This document shows positions 19,436 through 30,221 of a DNA stretch of 33,274 nucleotides, in pieces (position 1 is the first letter of the stretch; each line of letters begins with the position of its first letter). The notes beneath the pieces are model-generated. The model did no database searches, was not told the DNA's origin, and was given only the letters and a program-made list of their open reading frames with translations. The position numbers were made by a program, and so were the translations under genes. The stretch is taken from the NCBI RefSeq assembly GCF_019734195.1, contig NZ_JAASHM010000021.1, forward strand, positions 1-33,274. Direction: 5' to 3'. The DNA is from Clostridium sp. K13 (GTDB lineage Bacteria; Bacillota; Clostridia; Clostridiales; Clostridiaceae).

Positions 19436-19457
19436 TTTAGAAATAAAGTTGTCTAAA
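19436..19457. promoter_or_regulatory. Candidate operator of the AraC-family regulator
   Basis: Inverted repeat TTTAGA - 10 bp - TCTAAA. Its centre is ~62 bp upstream of the predicted operon start, a usual activator position, and just downstream of the predicted regulator start, where binding would repress it. It was identified by eye only. Confidence 0.3.
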
Positions 19458-19485
19458 ACGGAACAAATAAAAGAGAGGTACTTAT

Positions 19486-20361
19486 ATGATTAAAGTTGAT
19501 AATGAAATCTTCTCTGATACTTTAATAAATATAAATAAAAAATATATTATAAGCGCTACTATTCAGGAAAGAGAAAATTATTATACATTTCCTAGACATA
19601 CACATAGAAGTGTTGAAATTTATTATTTTATAGAGGGATCTTGTAAGATGGATATTGGAGATGAGGTTATTGATGCTAATAAAGGACATATTATTATAAT
19701 TCCACCTAATATAGTTCATTCATTTTATTTAGAAACAAAAGAAAAAACTAAATTTATTCATATTCACATTGATGTTAATGAATTAGAATTACTTCTTACA
19801 ATGGATAATAATATTAAGATTAATTTAATTCCAATTATCTTTTCAATAAAGTATCATTATAGAATAGTTGCAGATAACAATTTAAAATCTTTATTATATT
19901 CAATAATTAAAGAAAAAAATGATACTAGCATTATTTCAAGAACATTATGTAATCTATATTTAATTGAATTTATAATAAATGTTATAAAGAAAGAAGATAT
20001 AACATCTTTATTTTCAAACTTTAAAAATACAATTACACCTAGATATGTTTTACTTTCCTTTGAATATATTGAAAATCACTACTCAGAAAAAGTTCTTATT
20101 TCTGATATATCTGAAAGTCTTAATATATCCTCACGTTATTTAAGTAAACTATTTTACAAAGCAACTAATTTAACTATTTTTCAATATTTAACACTTTATA
20201 GAGTTAATAAAGCCATTAATCTAATGCTTACTACTAATGAATCACTTACAGATATTTCTTTAAATGTTGGACTTGGTGATGTACAACATTTTTCTAAAGT
20301 ATTTAAAAATATAATAGGAATAAACCCACGTAAATATAAGCAATTATTACTTGAATCATAA
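19486..20361 (+). CDS. AraC-family transcriptional regulator
   Basis: A 291-aa regulator and the only plus-strand gene in the window. Residues 35-95 form an N-terminal cupin sensor (FPRHTHRSVEIYYFIEG, then IIPPNIVHSFY), with His residues typical of AraC_binding. Residues 190-288 form the double helix-turn-helix: first helix pair ISDISESLNISSRYLSKLF, second LTDISLNVGLGDVQHFSKVF, ending GINPRKYK. The ATG follows GAGAGGT. It is transcribed divergently from the foldase/beta-helix operon with a 154-bp shared promoter region. It is therefore the probable sugar-responsive activator of that operon. The ligand is unknown. Confidence 0.92.
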   Translation: MIKVDNEIFSDTLININKKYIISATIQERENYYTFPRHTHRSVEIYYFIEGSCKMDIGDEVIDANKGHIIIIPPNIVHSFYLETKEKTKFIHIHIDVNELELLLTMDNNIKINLIPIIFSIKYHYRIVADNNLKSLLYSIIKEKNDTSIISRTLCNLYLIEFIINVIKKEDITSLFSNFKNTITPRYVLLSFEYIENHYSEKVLISDISESLNISSRYLSKLFYKATNLTIFQYLTLYRVNKAINLMLTTNESLTDISLNVGLGDVQHFSKVFKNIIGINPRKYKQLLLES

Positions 20362-20401
20362 AAAAACTGTAACCTTAGATTTTTCTAAAGTTACAGTTTT
20401 T
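20361..20401. terminator. Bidirectional terminator between the AraC gene and guaA
   Basis: Stem AAAAACTGTAAC.TTAGA against TCTAA.GTTACAGTTTTT with one mismatch and a T-rich loop. It starts at the regulator stop codon and ends just before the guaA stop, so it serves both convergent genes. Confidence 0.85.
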
Positions 20402-20408
20402 ATTATTT

Positions 20409-21950
20409 TTATTCGAATTCTATAGTTGCTGGTGGTTTTCCTGTACAATCGTACATTACTCTGTTAACACCATTAACTTCATTTACTATTCTAGTTGTTA
20501 CTTTTCCAAGTACTTCCCATGGAAGATCAGCAGATTCTGCTGTCATGAAATCACTTGTAGTTACTGCTCTTAAAGCAATTGCATAGTCATAAGTTCTTTC
20601 ATCTCCCATAACTCCAACAGATCTCATATTAGTTAATGCTGCAAAATATTGACCAATTTCTTTATCAATGCCAGCTTTAGCTATTTCTTCTCTGTAAATT
20701 GCATCTGCATCTTGAACTATTCTTACCTTCTCAGCAGTTACTTCACCAATTATTCTTATACCAAGACCTGGGCCTGGGAATGGCTGTCTGTATACTAATT
20801 TTTCAGGAATTCCAAGCTCTAATCCAGCTTTTCTAACTTCATCTTTAAATAATAATCTTAATGGTTCGATTATTTCTTTAAAATCAACGTAGTCAGGAAG
20901 TCCTCCAACGTTATGATGAGATTTAATAACTGCAGATTCACCTAATCCACTTTCAATTATATCTGGATAAATTGTACCTTGAACTAAGAAGTCCACAGCT
21001 CCAATTTTCTTAGCTTCTTCTTCAAATACTCTTATAAATTCTTCACCTATGATTTTTCTCTTAGTTTCTGGATCTTCTACTCCAGCTAATTTTTCATAGA
21101 ATCTTTCTTGAGCATTTACTCTTATGAAGTTTAGGTCATATTGTCCTTCTGGTCCAAATATAGCTTCTACTTCATCACCTTCATTTTTTCTAAGTAGACC
21201 ATGGTCAACAAATACACAAGTTAATTGCTTACCAATTGCCTTTGATAACATTACTGCTGCAACAGATGAATCAACACCACCTGATAATGCACATAACGCT
21301 TTACCATTTCCCACTTTTTCTCTTATTTCTTCAATTGTCTTTTCAACAAATGAATCCATTTTCCAATCTCCTGAACATTCACAAATGTTATAAACAAAGT
21401 TTGATAACATTTTAGTTCCTTCTACAGTATGCATAACTTCTGGATGGAATTGAACTGCATAAAGATTCTTTTCCTCACATTCCATAGCTGCTACTGGACA
21501 AACAGGAGTATTACCTACTATTTTAAATCCTTCTGGAGATTTTTCTATATAATCAGTGTGACTCATCCAACAAATTGTTGTTTCATGTACACCATCAAAT
21601 AACTTTGATTTATTATCAACTTTAACTACAGTCTTACCATATTCACTTACTGGCGCAGTTGCAACACTACCTCCAAGAACATGAGCCATAAGTTGTGAAC
21701 CATAACAAATACCAAGTACAGGTATTCCTAATTCAAATATAGCTTTATCACATAAAGGAGAATTTTCACCATATACACTATTTGGTCCACCAGTGAATAT
21801 GATTCCTTTTGGATTCATTTCTCTTATTTTTTCAATGCTTAAATTATAAGGATGAACCTCACAATATACATTACACTCTCTAACTCTTCTTGCAATTAAT
21901 TGGTTATATTGACCACCAAAGTCAAGTACTAATACTAATTCTCTACTCAT
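20409..21950 (-). CDS. guaA: GMP synthase (glutamine-hydrolysing)
   Basis: Aminates XMP to GMP with glutamine and ATP, the last step of guanine nucleotide synthesis. The N-terminal class I glutamine amidotransferase domain has GICYGSQ with nucleophile Cys82, and a downstream AVQFHPEV containing the catalytic His and Glu. The ATP pyrophosphatase domain carries the PP-loop LSGGVDSS. The C-terminal dimerisation domain ends in PPATIEFE. The open frame extends 44 codons upstream, but the ATG at 21950 follows AGGAGG and matches the universal N-terminus ([18 protein letters not shown]), giving 513 aa. guaB lies upstream on the same strand, but a terminator hairpin and a separate -10 suggest independent transcription. 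Confidence 0.97.
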   Translation of the reverse strand: MSRELVLVLDFGGQYNQLIARRVRECNVYCEVHPYNLSIEKIREMNPKGIIFTGGPNSVYGENSPLCDKAIFELGIPVLGICYGSQLMAHVLGGSVATAPVSEYGKTVVKVDNKSKLFDGVHETTICWMSHTDYIEKSPEGFKIVGNTPVCPVAAMECEEKNLYAVQFHPEVMHTVEGTKMLSNFVYNICECSGDWKMDSFVEKTIEEIREKVGNGKALCALSGGVDSSVAAVMLSKAIGKQLTCVFVDHGLLRKNEGDEVEAIFGPEGQYDLNFIRVNAQERFYEKLAGVEDPETKRKIIGEEFIRVFEEEAKKIGAVDFLVQGTIYPDIIESGLGESAVIKSHHNVGGLPDYVDFKEIIEPLRLLFKDEVRKAGLELGIPEKLVYRQPFPGPGLGIRIIGEVTAEKVRIVQDADAIYREEIAKAGIDKEIGQYFAALTNMRSVGVMGDERTYDYAIALRAVTTSDFMTAESADLPWEVLGKVTTRIVNEVNGVNRVMYDCTGKPPATIEFE

Positions 21951-21990
21951 TAGAATCCTCCTAATGTCTTTTTCTTTATTATCTCGTAAA

Positions 21991-21996
21991 ATTATA
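21991..21996 (-). promoter_or_regulatory. -10 box of guaA
   Basis: A minus-strand TATAAT ~40 bp upstream of the guaA start, with a poor -35 (GTTCAT at 17 bp). No purine riboswitch is seen in this leader. Confidence 0.45.
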
Positions 21997-22068
21997 CATT
22001 TTTCAACAAAAACATGAACATTTATTTGCTTTTCAAAATAATAGTTCGTTATATTAACTATAATGTAA

Positions 22069-22102
22069 ATGGCAAACAACAATTTAAATTGCTACTTGCC
22101 AT
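22069..22102 (-). terminator. Hairpin after guaB
   Basis: Outer arms ATGGCAA and TTGCCAT (7 bp) and inner CAATTTAAATTG form a two-part stem just past the guaB stop. The tail TTTACATT is a modest U-tract. Confidence 0.6.
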
Positions 22103-22114
22103 TATCAATTTATA

Positions 22115-23584
<1,470 letters not shown>

Positions 23585-23655
23585 TCACTTTTATTTTTAT
23601 TAATCTATGTATTTGCAAATGCCTTTTTTATTTTACTCTTAGGGCTGATTAAAAT

Positions 23656-23705
23656 AAAAAAAAGCATATTAAGTCCACTATCTATGAAGTGAACGTTAAT
23701 ATACT
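23656..23705 (-). terminator. Riboswitch-controlled terminator in the guaB leader
   Basis: On the minus strand a ~17-bp stem (AGTATATTAA.GTTCACT against AGTGGAC.TTAATATGCT, G-U pairs allowed) is followed by TTTTTTTT. The loop and 5' arm contain TTCACTTCATAGAT, which complements the 3' P1 strand of the aptamer, giving a clear antiterminator alternative. Confidence 0.85.
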
Positions 23706-23717
23706 TTTACTTTAAAC

Positions 23718-23833
23718 ATTATTCGTGTTTAGGTAAATATATCAAATTCACTCATAGATGAAAATTTAAGGTTTTCAGTAGAAACGCCCTGCCATATTCA
23801 GGGCTTATATGAGTTGTTTTATTATTCGTGTTT
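23718..23833. repeat. 13-bp direct repeats flanking the riboswitch aptamer
   Basis: ATTATTCGTGTTT occurs exactly at 23718-23730 and again at 23821-23833, a period of 103 bp. The aptamer lies between the two copies. Confidence 0.8.
23750..23814 (-). promoter_or_regulatory. Guanine riboswitch aptamer upstream of guaB
   Basis: Minus-strand P1 ACTCATA / TATGAGT encloses P2 GCCCTG-AATATGG-CAGGGC, the conserved junction GTTTCTAC, and a P3 arm that aligns base for base with the known purine aptamer (TGAAAACC TTAAATTTTCA). The specificity base before the 3' P1 strand (position 74 in xpt numbering) is C, which selects guanine or hypoxanthine over adenine. The preceding base (position 73) is U where A is usual. 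Placement before guaB fits feedback by guanine. Ligand binding would free the terminator at 23656-23705 and stop transcription. Confidence 0.93.
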
Positions 23834-23847
23834 TTTCGCTTTTTATC

Positions 23848-23876
23848 ATTATAGTTTATGGAAGATAGCTTGTCAA
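23848..23876 (-). promoter_or_regulatory. Consensus promoter of guaB
   Basis: A perfect TTGACA (23871-23876), 17-bp spacer and perfect TATAAT (23848-23853) on the minus strand. Transcription should start near 23841, ~27 nt before the riboswitch aptamer. Strong initiation with control by attenuation is the expected logic. Confidence 0.9.
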
Positions 23877-23993
23877 TATAATAAATCTTATCCTTTTTAT
23901 TATATTAATATTTTTCTCTATTCTTAATTATTTTATTATTACATATCCTTTATTTTAGTAATTTTATTTTAGATAATATTAAATTAATCTAAT

Positions 23994-24743
23994 CTAAAAT
24001 CTACTCAAATATATCTCTATTAAATAATTTCCATAAAGGCATGATATTATTCCTCCAATTGCTAAATAAGGTCCAAATGCAATTTCTGCCTTTCTGTCTT
24101 TAAGTTTTAAAATTAAAATTATAGAACCTACAATTCCCCCAAGAATTATTGCTATAAATAAAGTTACTATAACTCCTTTTATCCCCAAAAATAATCCACA
24201 AATCAATGCAATATCCACATCACCTTCACCCATTCCACCTGTTAAAATAACTATTAGATAGATAATTCCAAATCCAATAAAAGCACCAACTATATAATCC
24301 CACTGAATAGATTTATTTTCTATCCATATTAGTGCATTAAATACTATTCCTGAAATTACACCAAATATAACTGTAGAATTGTAAATATATTTAGTTTCAA
24401 AATCAATAAATGCTATTACTATCAATAATGATGCAAACATACAAAATTTAAATAACTCTAAAGTAAATCCAAATCTTAAATAAATTAATACATATAAACA
24501 AGAATTTAAAATTTCAATTAAAGGATATTTTATAGATATCTTTTCTTTACAACATCTACATTTCCCACCTAAAAATATATAACTAAAAACAGGTACTAAA
24601 TCTTTAGGTTTTAAATTATATCCACAGCTTGTACAATGAGATTGTGGAAAAGATATTGATTCTTCTCTTGCTATTCGATATATACAAACATTTAAAAAAC
24701 TTCCTATAATTAACCCTAATAATACTATAAAAACAATTTCCAT
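23994..24743 (-). CDS. Type 4 prepilin peptidase (A24)
   Basis: Membrane aspartic protease that cleaves and usually N-methylates type IV prepilins. The 249-aa protein has about seven or eight membrane helices. The N-terminal cytoplasmic loop carries the two CxxC pairs of the methylase part (Cys37/Cys40 and Cys62/Cys65; HCTSC and CRCC). The peptidase aspartates are Asp114 (IAFIDFETKYI) and Asp175 in the GxGD motif (GGMGEGDVDIAL). FGPYLAIGG near residues 223-231 completes the family pattern. The ATG follows AAAGGAG. No pilin or pilus assembly gene is in the window, so its partners lie elsewhere. Confidence 0.93.
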   Translation of the reverse strand: MEIVFIVLLGLIIGSFLNVCIYRIAREESISFPQSHCTSCGYNLKPKDLVPVFSYIFLGGKCRCCKEKISIKYPLIEILNSCLYVLIYLRFGFTLELFKFCMFASLLIVIAFIDFETKYIYNSTVIFGVISGIVFNALIWIENKSIQWDYIVGAFIGFGIIYLIVILTGGMGEGDVDIALICGLFLGIKGVIVTLFIAIILGGIVGSIILILKLKDRKAEIAFGPYLAIGGIISCLYGNYLIEIYLSRF

Positions 24744-24928
24744 TATTACTCCTTTAAATACTACTTATTAATTATTACTTAGCTTAGATATTATACCATC
24801 TTTAGTAAACATTTTCTATAAATTGTTAAAATCCTCGTTACTTCTTACAAATATTTTTTTAATTTTAATACTTTTTATCATGTAAAATATTCACTTTTTC
24901 TCTATTAATACATATTTATTTCCATAAC

Positions 24929-24964
24929 AAAATAACATAATAGCTTAAGCTATTATGTTATTTT
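24929..24964. terminator. Terminator of groESL
   Basis: A 16-bp perfect stem AAAATAACATAATAGC / GCTATTATGTTATTTT with loop TTAA lies 16 bp past the groEL stop. T-runs are present on both sides. Confidence 0.85.
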
Positions 24965-24980
24965 TTATATTTATATTATA

Positions 24981-26615
<1,635 letters not shown>

Positions 26616-26626
26616 TTACCTCCCAA

Positions 26627-26911
26627 CTATTCTACTATTGCTAATATATCATCTTGTTTTAATATTATATATTCTTCGCCATTAACTTTTACGTCTGTTC
26701 CTGCATATTTAGAATATAACACCTTATTTCCAACTTCTACATCCATAGGAACTCTCTTTCCCTCAACCATTGCTCCTGGCCCTATTGCAACTACCTTAGC
26801 TTCTTGTGGTTGCTCCTTTGCACTTCCTGTTAATAGTATTCCACTCTTTGTAGTTGTTTCAGCTTCTAATTTTTGTATTACTACTCTATCACCTAATGGT
26901 TTTATATTCAT
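26627..26911 (-). CDS. groES: Co-chaperonin GroES (Hsp10)
   Basis: Lid of the GroEL chamber. The 94-aa protein shows MNIKPLGDRVVI at the N-terminus, a mobile loop around TTKSGILLTGSAKE, and the C-terminal strand EEYIILKQDDILAIVE. The ATG follows AGGAGGG with a 7-nt gap. It is the first gene of the operon, 26 bp downstream of a perfect CIRCE. Confidence 0.98.
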   Translation of the reverse strand: MNIKPLGDRVVIQKLEAETTTKSGILLTGSAKEQPQEAKVVAIGPGAMVEGKRVPMDVEVGNKVLYSKYAGTDVKVNGEEYIILKQDDILAIVE

Positions 26912-26937
26912 AAATAAACCCTCCTATATTTTCATTA

Positions 26938-26964
26938 TTAGCACTCGCTTTACTAGAGTGCTAA
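26938..26964. promoter_or_regulatory. CIRCE operator (HrcA-binding)
   Basis: TTAGCACTC, a 9-bp spacer and GAGTGCTAA match the consensus in every position. It sits in the early transcribed leader of groES, just after the predicted start, so HrcA binding would block transcription until heat shock. Confidence 0.97.
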
Positions 26965-26977
26965 CATCTTTATATTT

Positions 26978-27006
26978 ATAATATAATTTTAACTGTAATC
27001 TTTCAA
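26978..27006 (-). promoter_or_regulatory. Sigma-A promoter of groESL
   Basis: Minus-strand TTGAAA (27001-27006), 17-bp spacer, TATTAT (26978-26983), immediately upstream of CIRCE. Confidence 0.8.
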
Positions 27007-27141
27007 CAATTACTTTCTATATTATTACCCTACTAGGTTCAAATATTACTAATTATAGTAATTTATTTTTAATTTACTTTGTTTTCCATTAATTTTCTAG
27101 TATTTTTAAATCCTCTGTATAAAAAAATTTTTCTGTACCTT

Positions 27142-27185
27142 AAAAGCTATGAATTTATTACTTTATTCATAAATTCATAGCTTTT
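27142..27185. terminator. Hairpin after the hydrogenase-like gene
   Basis: Arms AAAAGCTATGAATTTAT and ATAAATTCATAGCTTTT are perfectly complementary over 17 bp with a 10-nt loop. It lies between the groE promoter and the hydrogenase-like gene and ends the latter's transcript. The rest of the 338-base gap (26912-27249) holds the groE promoter and CIRCE plus a GC-rich patch at 27221-27244. Confidence 0.7.
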
Positions 27186-27249
27186 AATTTTAAATCCAAA
27201 ATACTTTATTTACATATTTCGCATGCCCCTGGGGCAACTTGTACAATAT

Positions 27250-28761
27250 TTATTTACTTTCTTCTAAAATACTTTCTCTCTCTAAATTAACATCTTCAAA
27301 CTCTTTTAGAGTTGTATTCTTAAGAACAGCTTTAATAGTTGTTCCATTATTAATCTTAGTAAATGCTACTTTAGCTCTAAGTGGTGGTACTATTGTTCCT
27401 GCACCATTAATACATCCACCTTCGCACATCATGCCCTCAATAAAGTTTCCAGGTAATTTACCTAACTTGGCAAGCATCATAGTCTTCTTACAATCCACTC
27501 CTGATACTTGAACAGGCTTAAAGTCTACTTGTACTCCACTATCAGCAACATAATTCTTAATAGCTGCAGTTAATCCTCCTGCTGCTCCAAAGTTTCTTCC
27601 AAATACAGAAGCATCATTAACATTTTCTTCTTCACACTCAAAAGGATTAATATCAAATGCTTCAAATAAAGCAAGTAACTCTTCAAATGTCAATACATAG
27701 TCAACAGCATCGGCTATTCCTACTCTAACAGCTTCACCCTTCTTAGCTGTACAAGGTCCTATAAATACAACCTTTGCATCTGGATCATTTTTCTTTATAA
27801 ATCTTGCTGCTGCAACCATTGGAGATACTGTTCCTGAAATTCTATCCTTTTCACTTGGATTAGTCTTTTCTATAAAACTTAAGAAGCCTGGACAACAGGA
27901 GTTTGTCATATATTTATCCCCTCTTTCCATTCTCTCAACAAATTCATTAGCTTCATGAACTGTAACTGCATCTGCTCCTAATGCTGCCTCAACCATATCT
28001 TCAAATCCAAGAGACTTTATTGCATTTCTAACTTTACCATAATTCATAGTTGGACCAAATTGACCTGTTATTGCTGGTGCAACTACGGCATACATTTTTC
28101 TATTTCTACCTAATCTCTTAGCAACTGGTACTATTAAACTTTTATCAGAAATAGCTCCAAATGGGCATGATCTCATACACGATCCACAGTTAACACAAAT
28201 TTCTTCTTTTATCATAGCTCTTCTATCATCAGGATTTATATCTAAAGCACCTGTTGGACATGATCTCTTACAAGGTCTCATAACTTCTGATATAGCATCA
28301 TAAGGACATGCCTTTTTACAACCTCCACACTCTTTACATAATTCTTGATTTATATATGCTCTTCCATTAACAATTGTTATAGCTCCAAAATTACATGCCT
28401 CTTGACATCTATGTGCAAGACAATTTCTACATGAGTCTGTAACATTAAACTTATTTATAGGGCATCTGTCACAAGCTGCTTCTATAACATAAATAATTTG
28501 CTCATCTGGTCTTATATCTATTAGAGACTCTTCTGCATTATCTCCATTTGCTAAATATCCAGCAGCAAGCTTTGCTCTTTCTAAAACTATAGCCCTTTCT
28601 TTATAAACACAACATCTATATTGCGCTACATCCCCTTTAATAACTTCATAAGGAACCTTTTCAATACTCTCTAAATTAATATCATCATTCTTAGCAAGTC
28701 TTGCAACTTCCGTTAATACTTCATGCTTTAACTTCTTTAGCTGAGTTTCAAACTTAAACAT
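27250..28761 (-). CDS. [FeFe]-hydrogenase-like iron-sulfur protein
   Basis: A 503-aa cytoplasmic protein of the iron-only hydrogenase family. The N-terminal half has many cysteines: CDRCPINKFN, CRNCLAHRCQEAC, then ferredoxin-type [4Fe-4S] motifs CKECGGCKKACP (142-152) and CVNCGSCMRSCP (189-200). The C-terminal half carries the three H-cluster signatures: L1 TNSCCPG (286-292), L2 GPCTAKKGEA (335-344) and L3 MMCEGGCINGAG (444-455). All four expected cluster ligands (Cys290, 337, 446, 450) and the proton-relay Cys289 are present. It lacks the long N-terminal modules of CpI, so it may be a distinct or sensory group. The open frame extends 10 codons upstream, but the ATG at 28761 follows GGGAG. 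A possible C-terminal extension in the -1 frame lies just past the stop. Confidence 0.88.
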   Translation of the reverse strand: MFKFETQLKKLKHEVLTEVARLAKNDDINLESIEKVPYEVIKGDVAQYRCCVYKERAIVLERAKLAAGYLANGDNAEESLIDIRPDEQIIYVIEAACDRCPINKFNVTDSCRNCLAHRCQEACNFGAITIVNGRAYINQELCKECGGCKKACPYDAISEVMRPCKRSCPTGALDINPDDRRAMIKEEICVNCGSCMRSCPFGAISDKSLIVPVAKRLGRNRKMYAVVAPAITGQFGPTMNYGKVRNAIKSLGFEDMVEAALGADAVTVHEANEFVERMERGDKYMTNSCCPGFLSFIEKTNPSEKDRISGTVSPMVAAARFIKKNDPDAKVVFIGPCTAKKGEAVRVGIADAVDYVLTFEELLALFEAFDINPFECEEENVNDASVFGRNFGAAGGLTAAIKNYVADSGVQVDFKPVQVSGVDCKKTMMLAKLGKLPGNFIEGMMCEGGCINGAGTIVPPLRAKVAFTKINNGTTIKAVLKNTTLKEFEDVNLERESILEESK

Positions 28762-28924
28762 ATCACCACTCCCATCCGTTCTGTATACCACTTCTAATTA
28801 TACAATATTTTGCCATTTTTGACCTTTATTTCATAATATTCTGACAATTTTATTTATCAAAATTATTTTACATTATAATACATATTTTTTGTGATTTTTT
28901 TACTATTTAACTCGTAATAAAAAT

Positions 28925-28957
28925 AAAAAAAGCCTTACGAAATACATTCATAAGACT
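28925..28957 (-). terminator. Terminator of the M28 peptidase gene
   Basis: On the minus strand AGTCTTATGAA and TTCGTAAGGCT pair over 11 bp (three G-U pairs) around TGTAT, followed by seven T residues. Confidence 0.88.
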
Positions 28958-28972
28958 AATTTTTATAATACC

Positions 28973-30040
28973 CTAATAAATCTTGCTATCACTCTTTATT
29001 ATAAAGTCTACTAAAGCATCTTTAATACTCTCTATTAACTCAAAGTCAACAATAGACATATTATCATCTTCACTATGAACAACTCCTACTATTCCATCTT
29101 GCCCAATTACTAAAGATGCATCATTATCTCTTCTAAATGACATATGGTCACTACTACCTACGATTCTTCCCTCTTTATTACTAGCATATGGAACCATTTC
29201 ATAATAAACTTTATCCTCATCTAGCACTTCAATAAAATCATCATATAGTTCTTGACATAATGGATTAGTATTTTTTACAGCTAATCCCTCGTCTCCTTTT
29301 ATGCCAACACAATCAATATTTATATTATACCAATCTTCATAATTATCTTTAAAATCATTTACAAATTTTGAGCTTCCTATTAACCCCAACTCTTCTGCAT
29401 TAAAGGCTACAAAAATTATATCATGTTCTGGTTTTTTATTATTATAATATTTAGCTAAATCCTTAGCTGCCTCTAGCAATACTGAAATTCCTGAAGCATT
29501 ATCAATAGCTCCTTCAATTTTTGTTACTTTTATTTGTGAAGTATCATTATTATTAGATGCCTCTTCAAGCCTTTGCCTTATAGTAACATGATCAAAATGA
29601 GCCGAAATTACAACTGCTTTAGAGCTATCTTTACCTTTTATTAATCCAATAATATTATTTACTTCATTATTATTTTCCTCATTTGGATTAAATATGGATC
29701 TCATCTCTTTATTTAAAGGAATTTGATGATAAAAGCTACCATTATTAAATGCTTCTAATCCAACTTTTTCAAAATAACTTTTTATAAATTCTGCTGATTT
29801 AGTATTTTCATCAGTACCAACAACTCTAGATAAATATTCATCTGATGTTAGCTCTTTCATTATACTCTCAATATCTAAATTTTTAGGATCTTTATATGCT
29901 TTATTATTTATCTGCTCACTATTTGAAATTATATCTTTACTAGATACATTCTTCTCTATTCCATTAGTACAACTAGTGAAAAGAAAACTTAAAACTAACG
30001 TACTAGATATAATAGATATTAATTTATTTTTTATATTCAT
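28973..30040 (-). CDS. M28-family zinc aminopeptidase lipoprotein
   Basis: A 355-aa extracytoplasmic lipoprotein: signal peptide with lipobox FTSC, Cys24 being the lipid-modified residue. A short linker is followed by the M28 metallopeptidase domain (about 60-350). The co-catalytic zinc ligands can all be read: His148 (ISAHFDH), Asp180 (GAIDNASG), Glu217 with catalytic Glu216 (FNAEELGLIGS), Asp243 (NIDCVG) and His299 (SSDHMSF). It should release N-terminal amino acids from peptides at the cell surface. The ATG follows AGGAGAGG. It appears monocistronic, with a strong terminator after it. Confidence 0.93.
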   Translation of the reverse strand: MNIKNKLISIISSTLVLSFLFTSCTNGIEKNVSSKDIISNSEQINNKAYKDPKNLDIESIMKELTSDEYLSRVVGTDENTKSAEFIKSYFEKVGLEAFNNGSFYHQIPLNKEMRSIFNPNEENNNEVNNIIGLIKGKDSSKAVVISAHFDHVTIRQRLEEASNNNDTSQIKVTKIEGAIDNASGISVLLEAAKDLAKYYNNKKPEHDIIFVAFNAEELGLIGSSKFVNDFKDNYEDWYNINIDCVGIKGDEGLAVKNTNPLCQELYDDFIEVLDEDKVYYEMVPYASNKEGRIVGSSDHMSFRRDNDASLVIGQDGIVGVVHSEDDNMSIVDFELIESIKDALVDFIIKSDSKIY

Positions 30041-30143
30041 AATAACCTCTCCTAATATATTAAATTCTAGCCATTTCTTTTTATGTTACCCATTTCATCC
30101 TAAATATATTCTAAAGTTTTTTTCAATATATTTATACTATTAT

Positions 30144-30190
30144 AAAAAAATAATATCAACAATAAATTAATAAAATCTATTGTTGATATT
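30144..30190 (-). terminator. Terminator of the OGG-type glycosylase gene
   Basis: Arms AATATCAACAATA and TATTGTTGATATT (13 bp perfect) are followed on the minus strand by TATTTTTTT. Confidence 0.85.
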
Positions 30191-30221
30191 ACTATCTATA
30201 AACTAAAACTAACTACTTTAA

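Noticed and set aside
21951..22068. A second purine riboswitch in the guaA leader
   Set aside because: The 118-bp region lacks the P2/P3 arms and the conserved GTTTCTAC junction.
21951..22082. A 44-residue N-terminal extension of GuaA
   Set aside because: GuaA begins at [13 protein letters not shown] in the family, and only that ATG has AGGAGG.
27221..27244. The GC-rich palindrome TGCCCC-T-GGGGCA as an operator or terminator
   Set aside because: The arms meet with a one-base centre, which is poor for a hairpin, and the perfect 17-bp hairpin at 27142-27185 is the better terminator; the coding-tail explanation fits the patch better.
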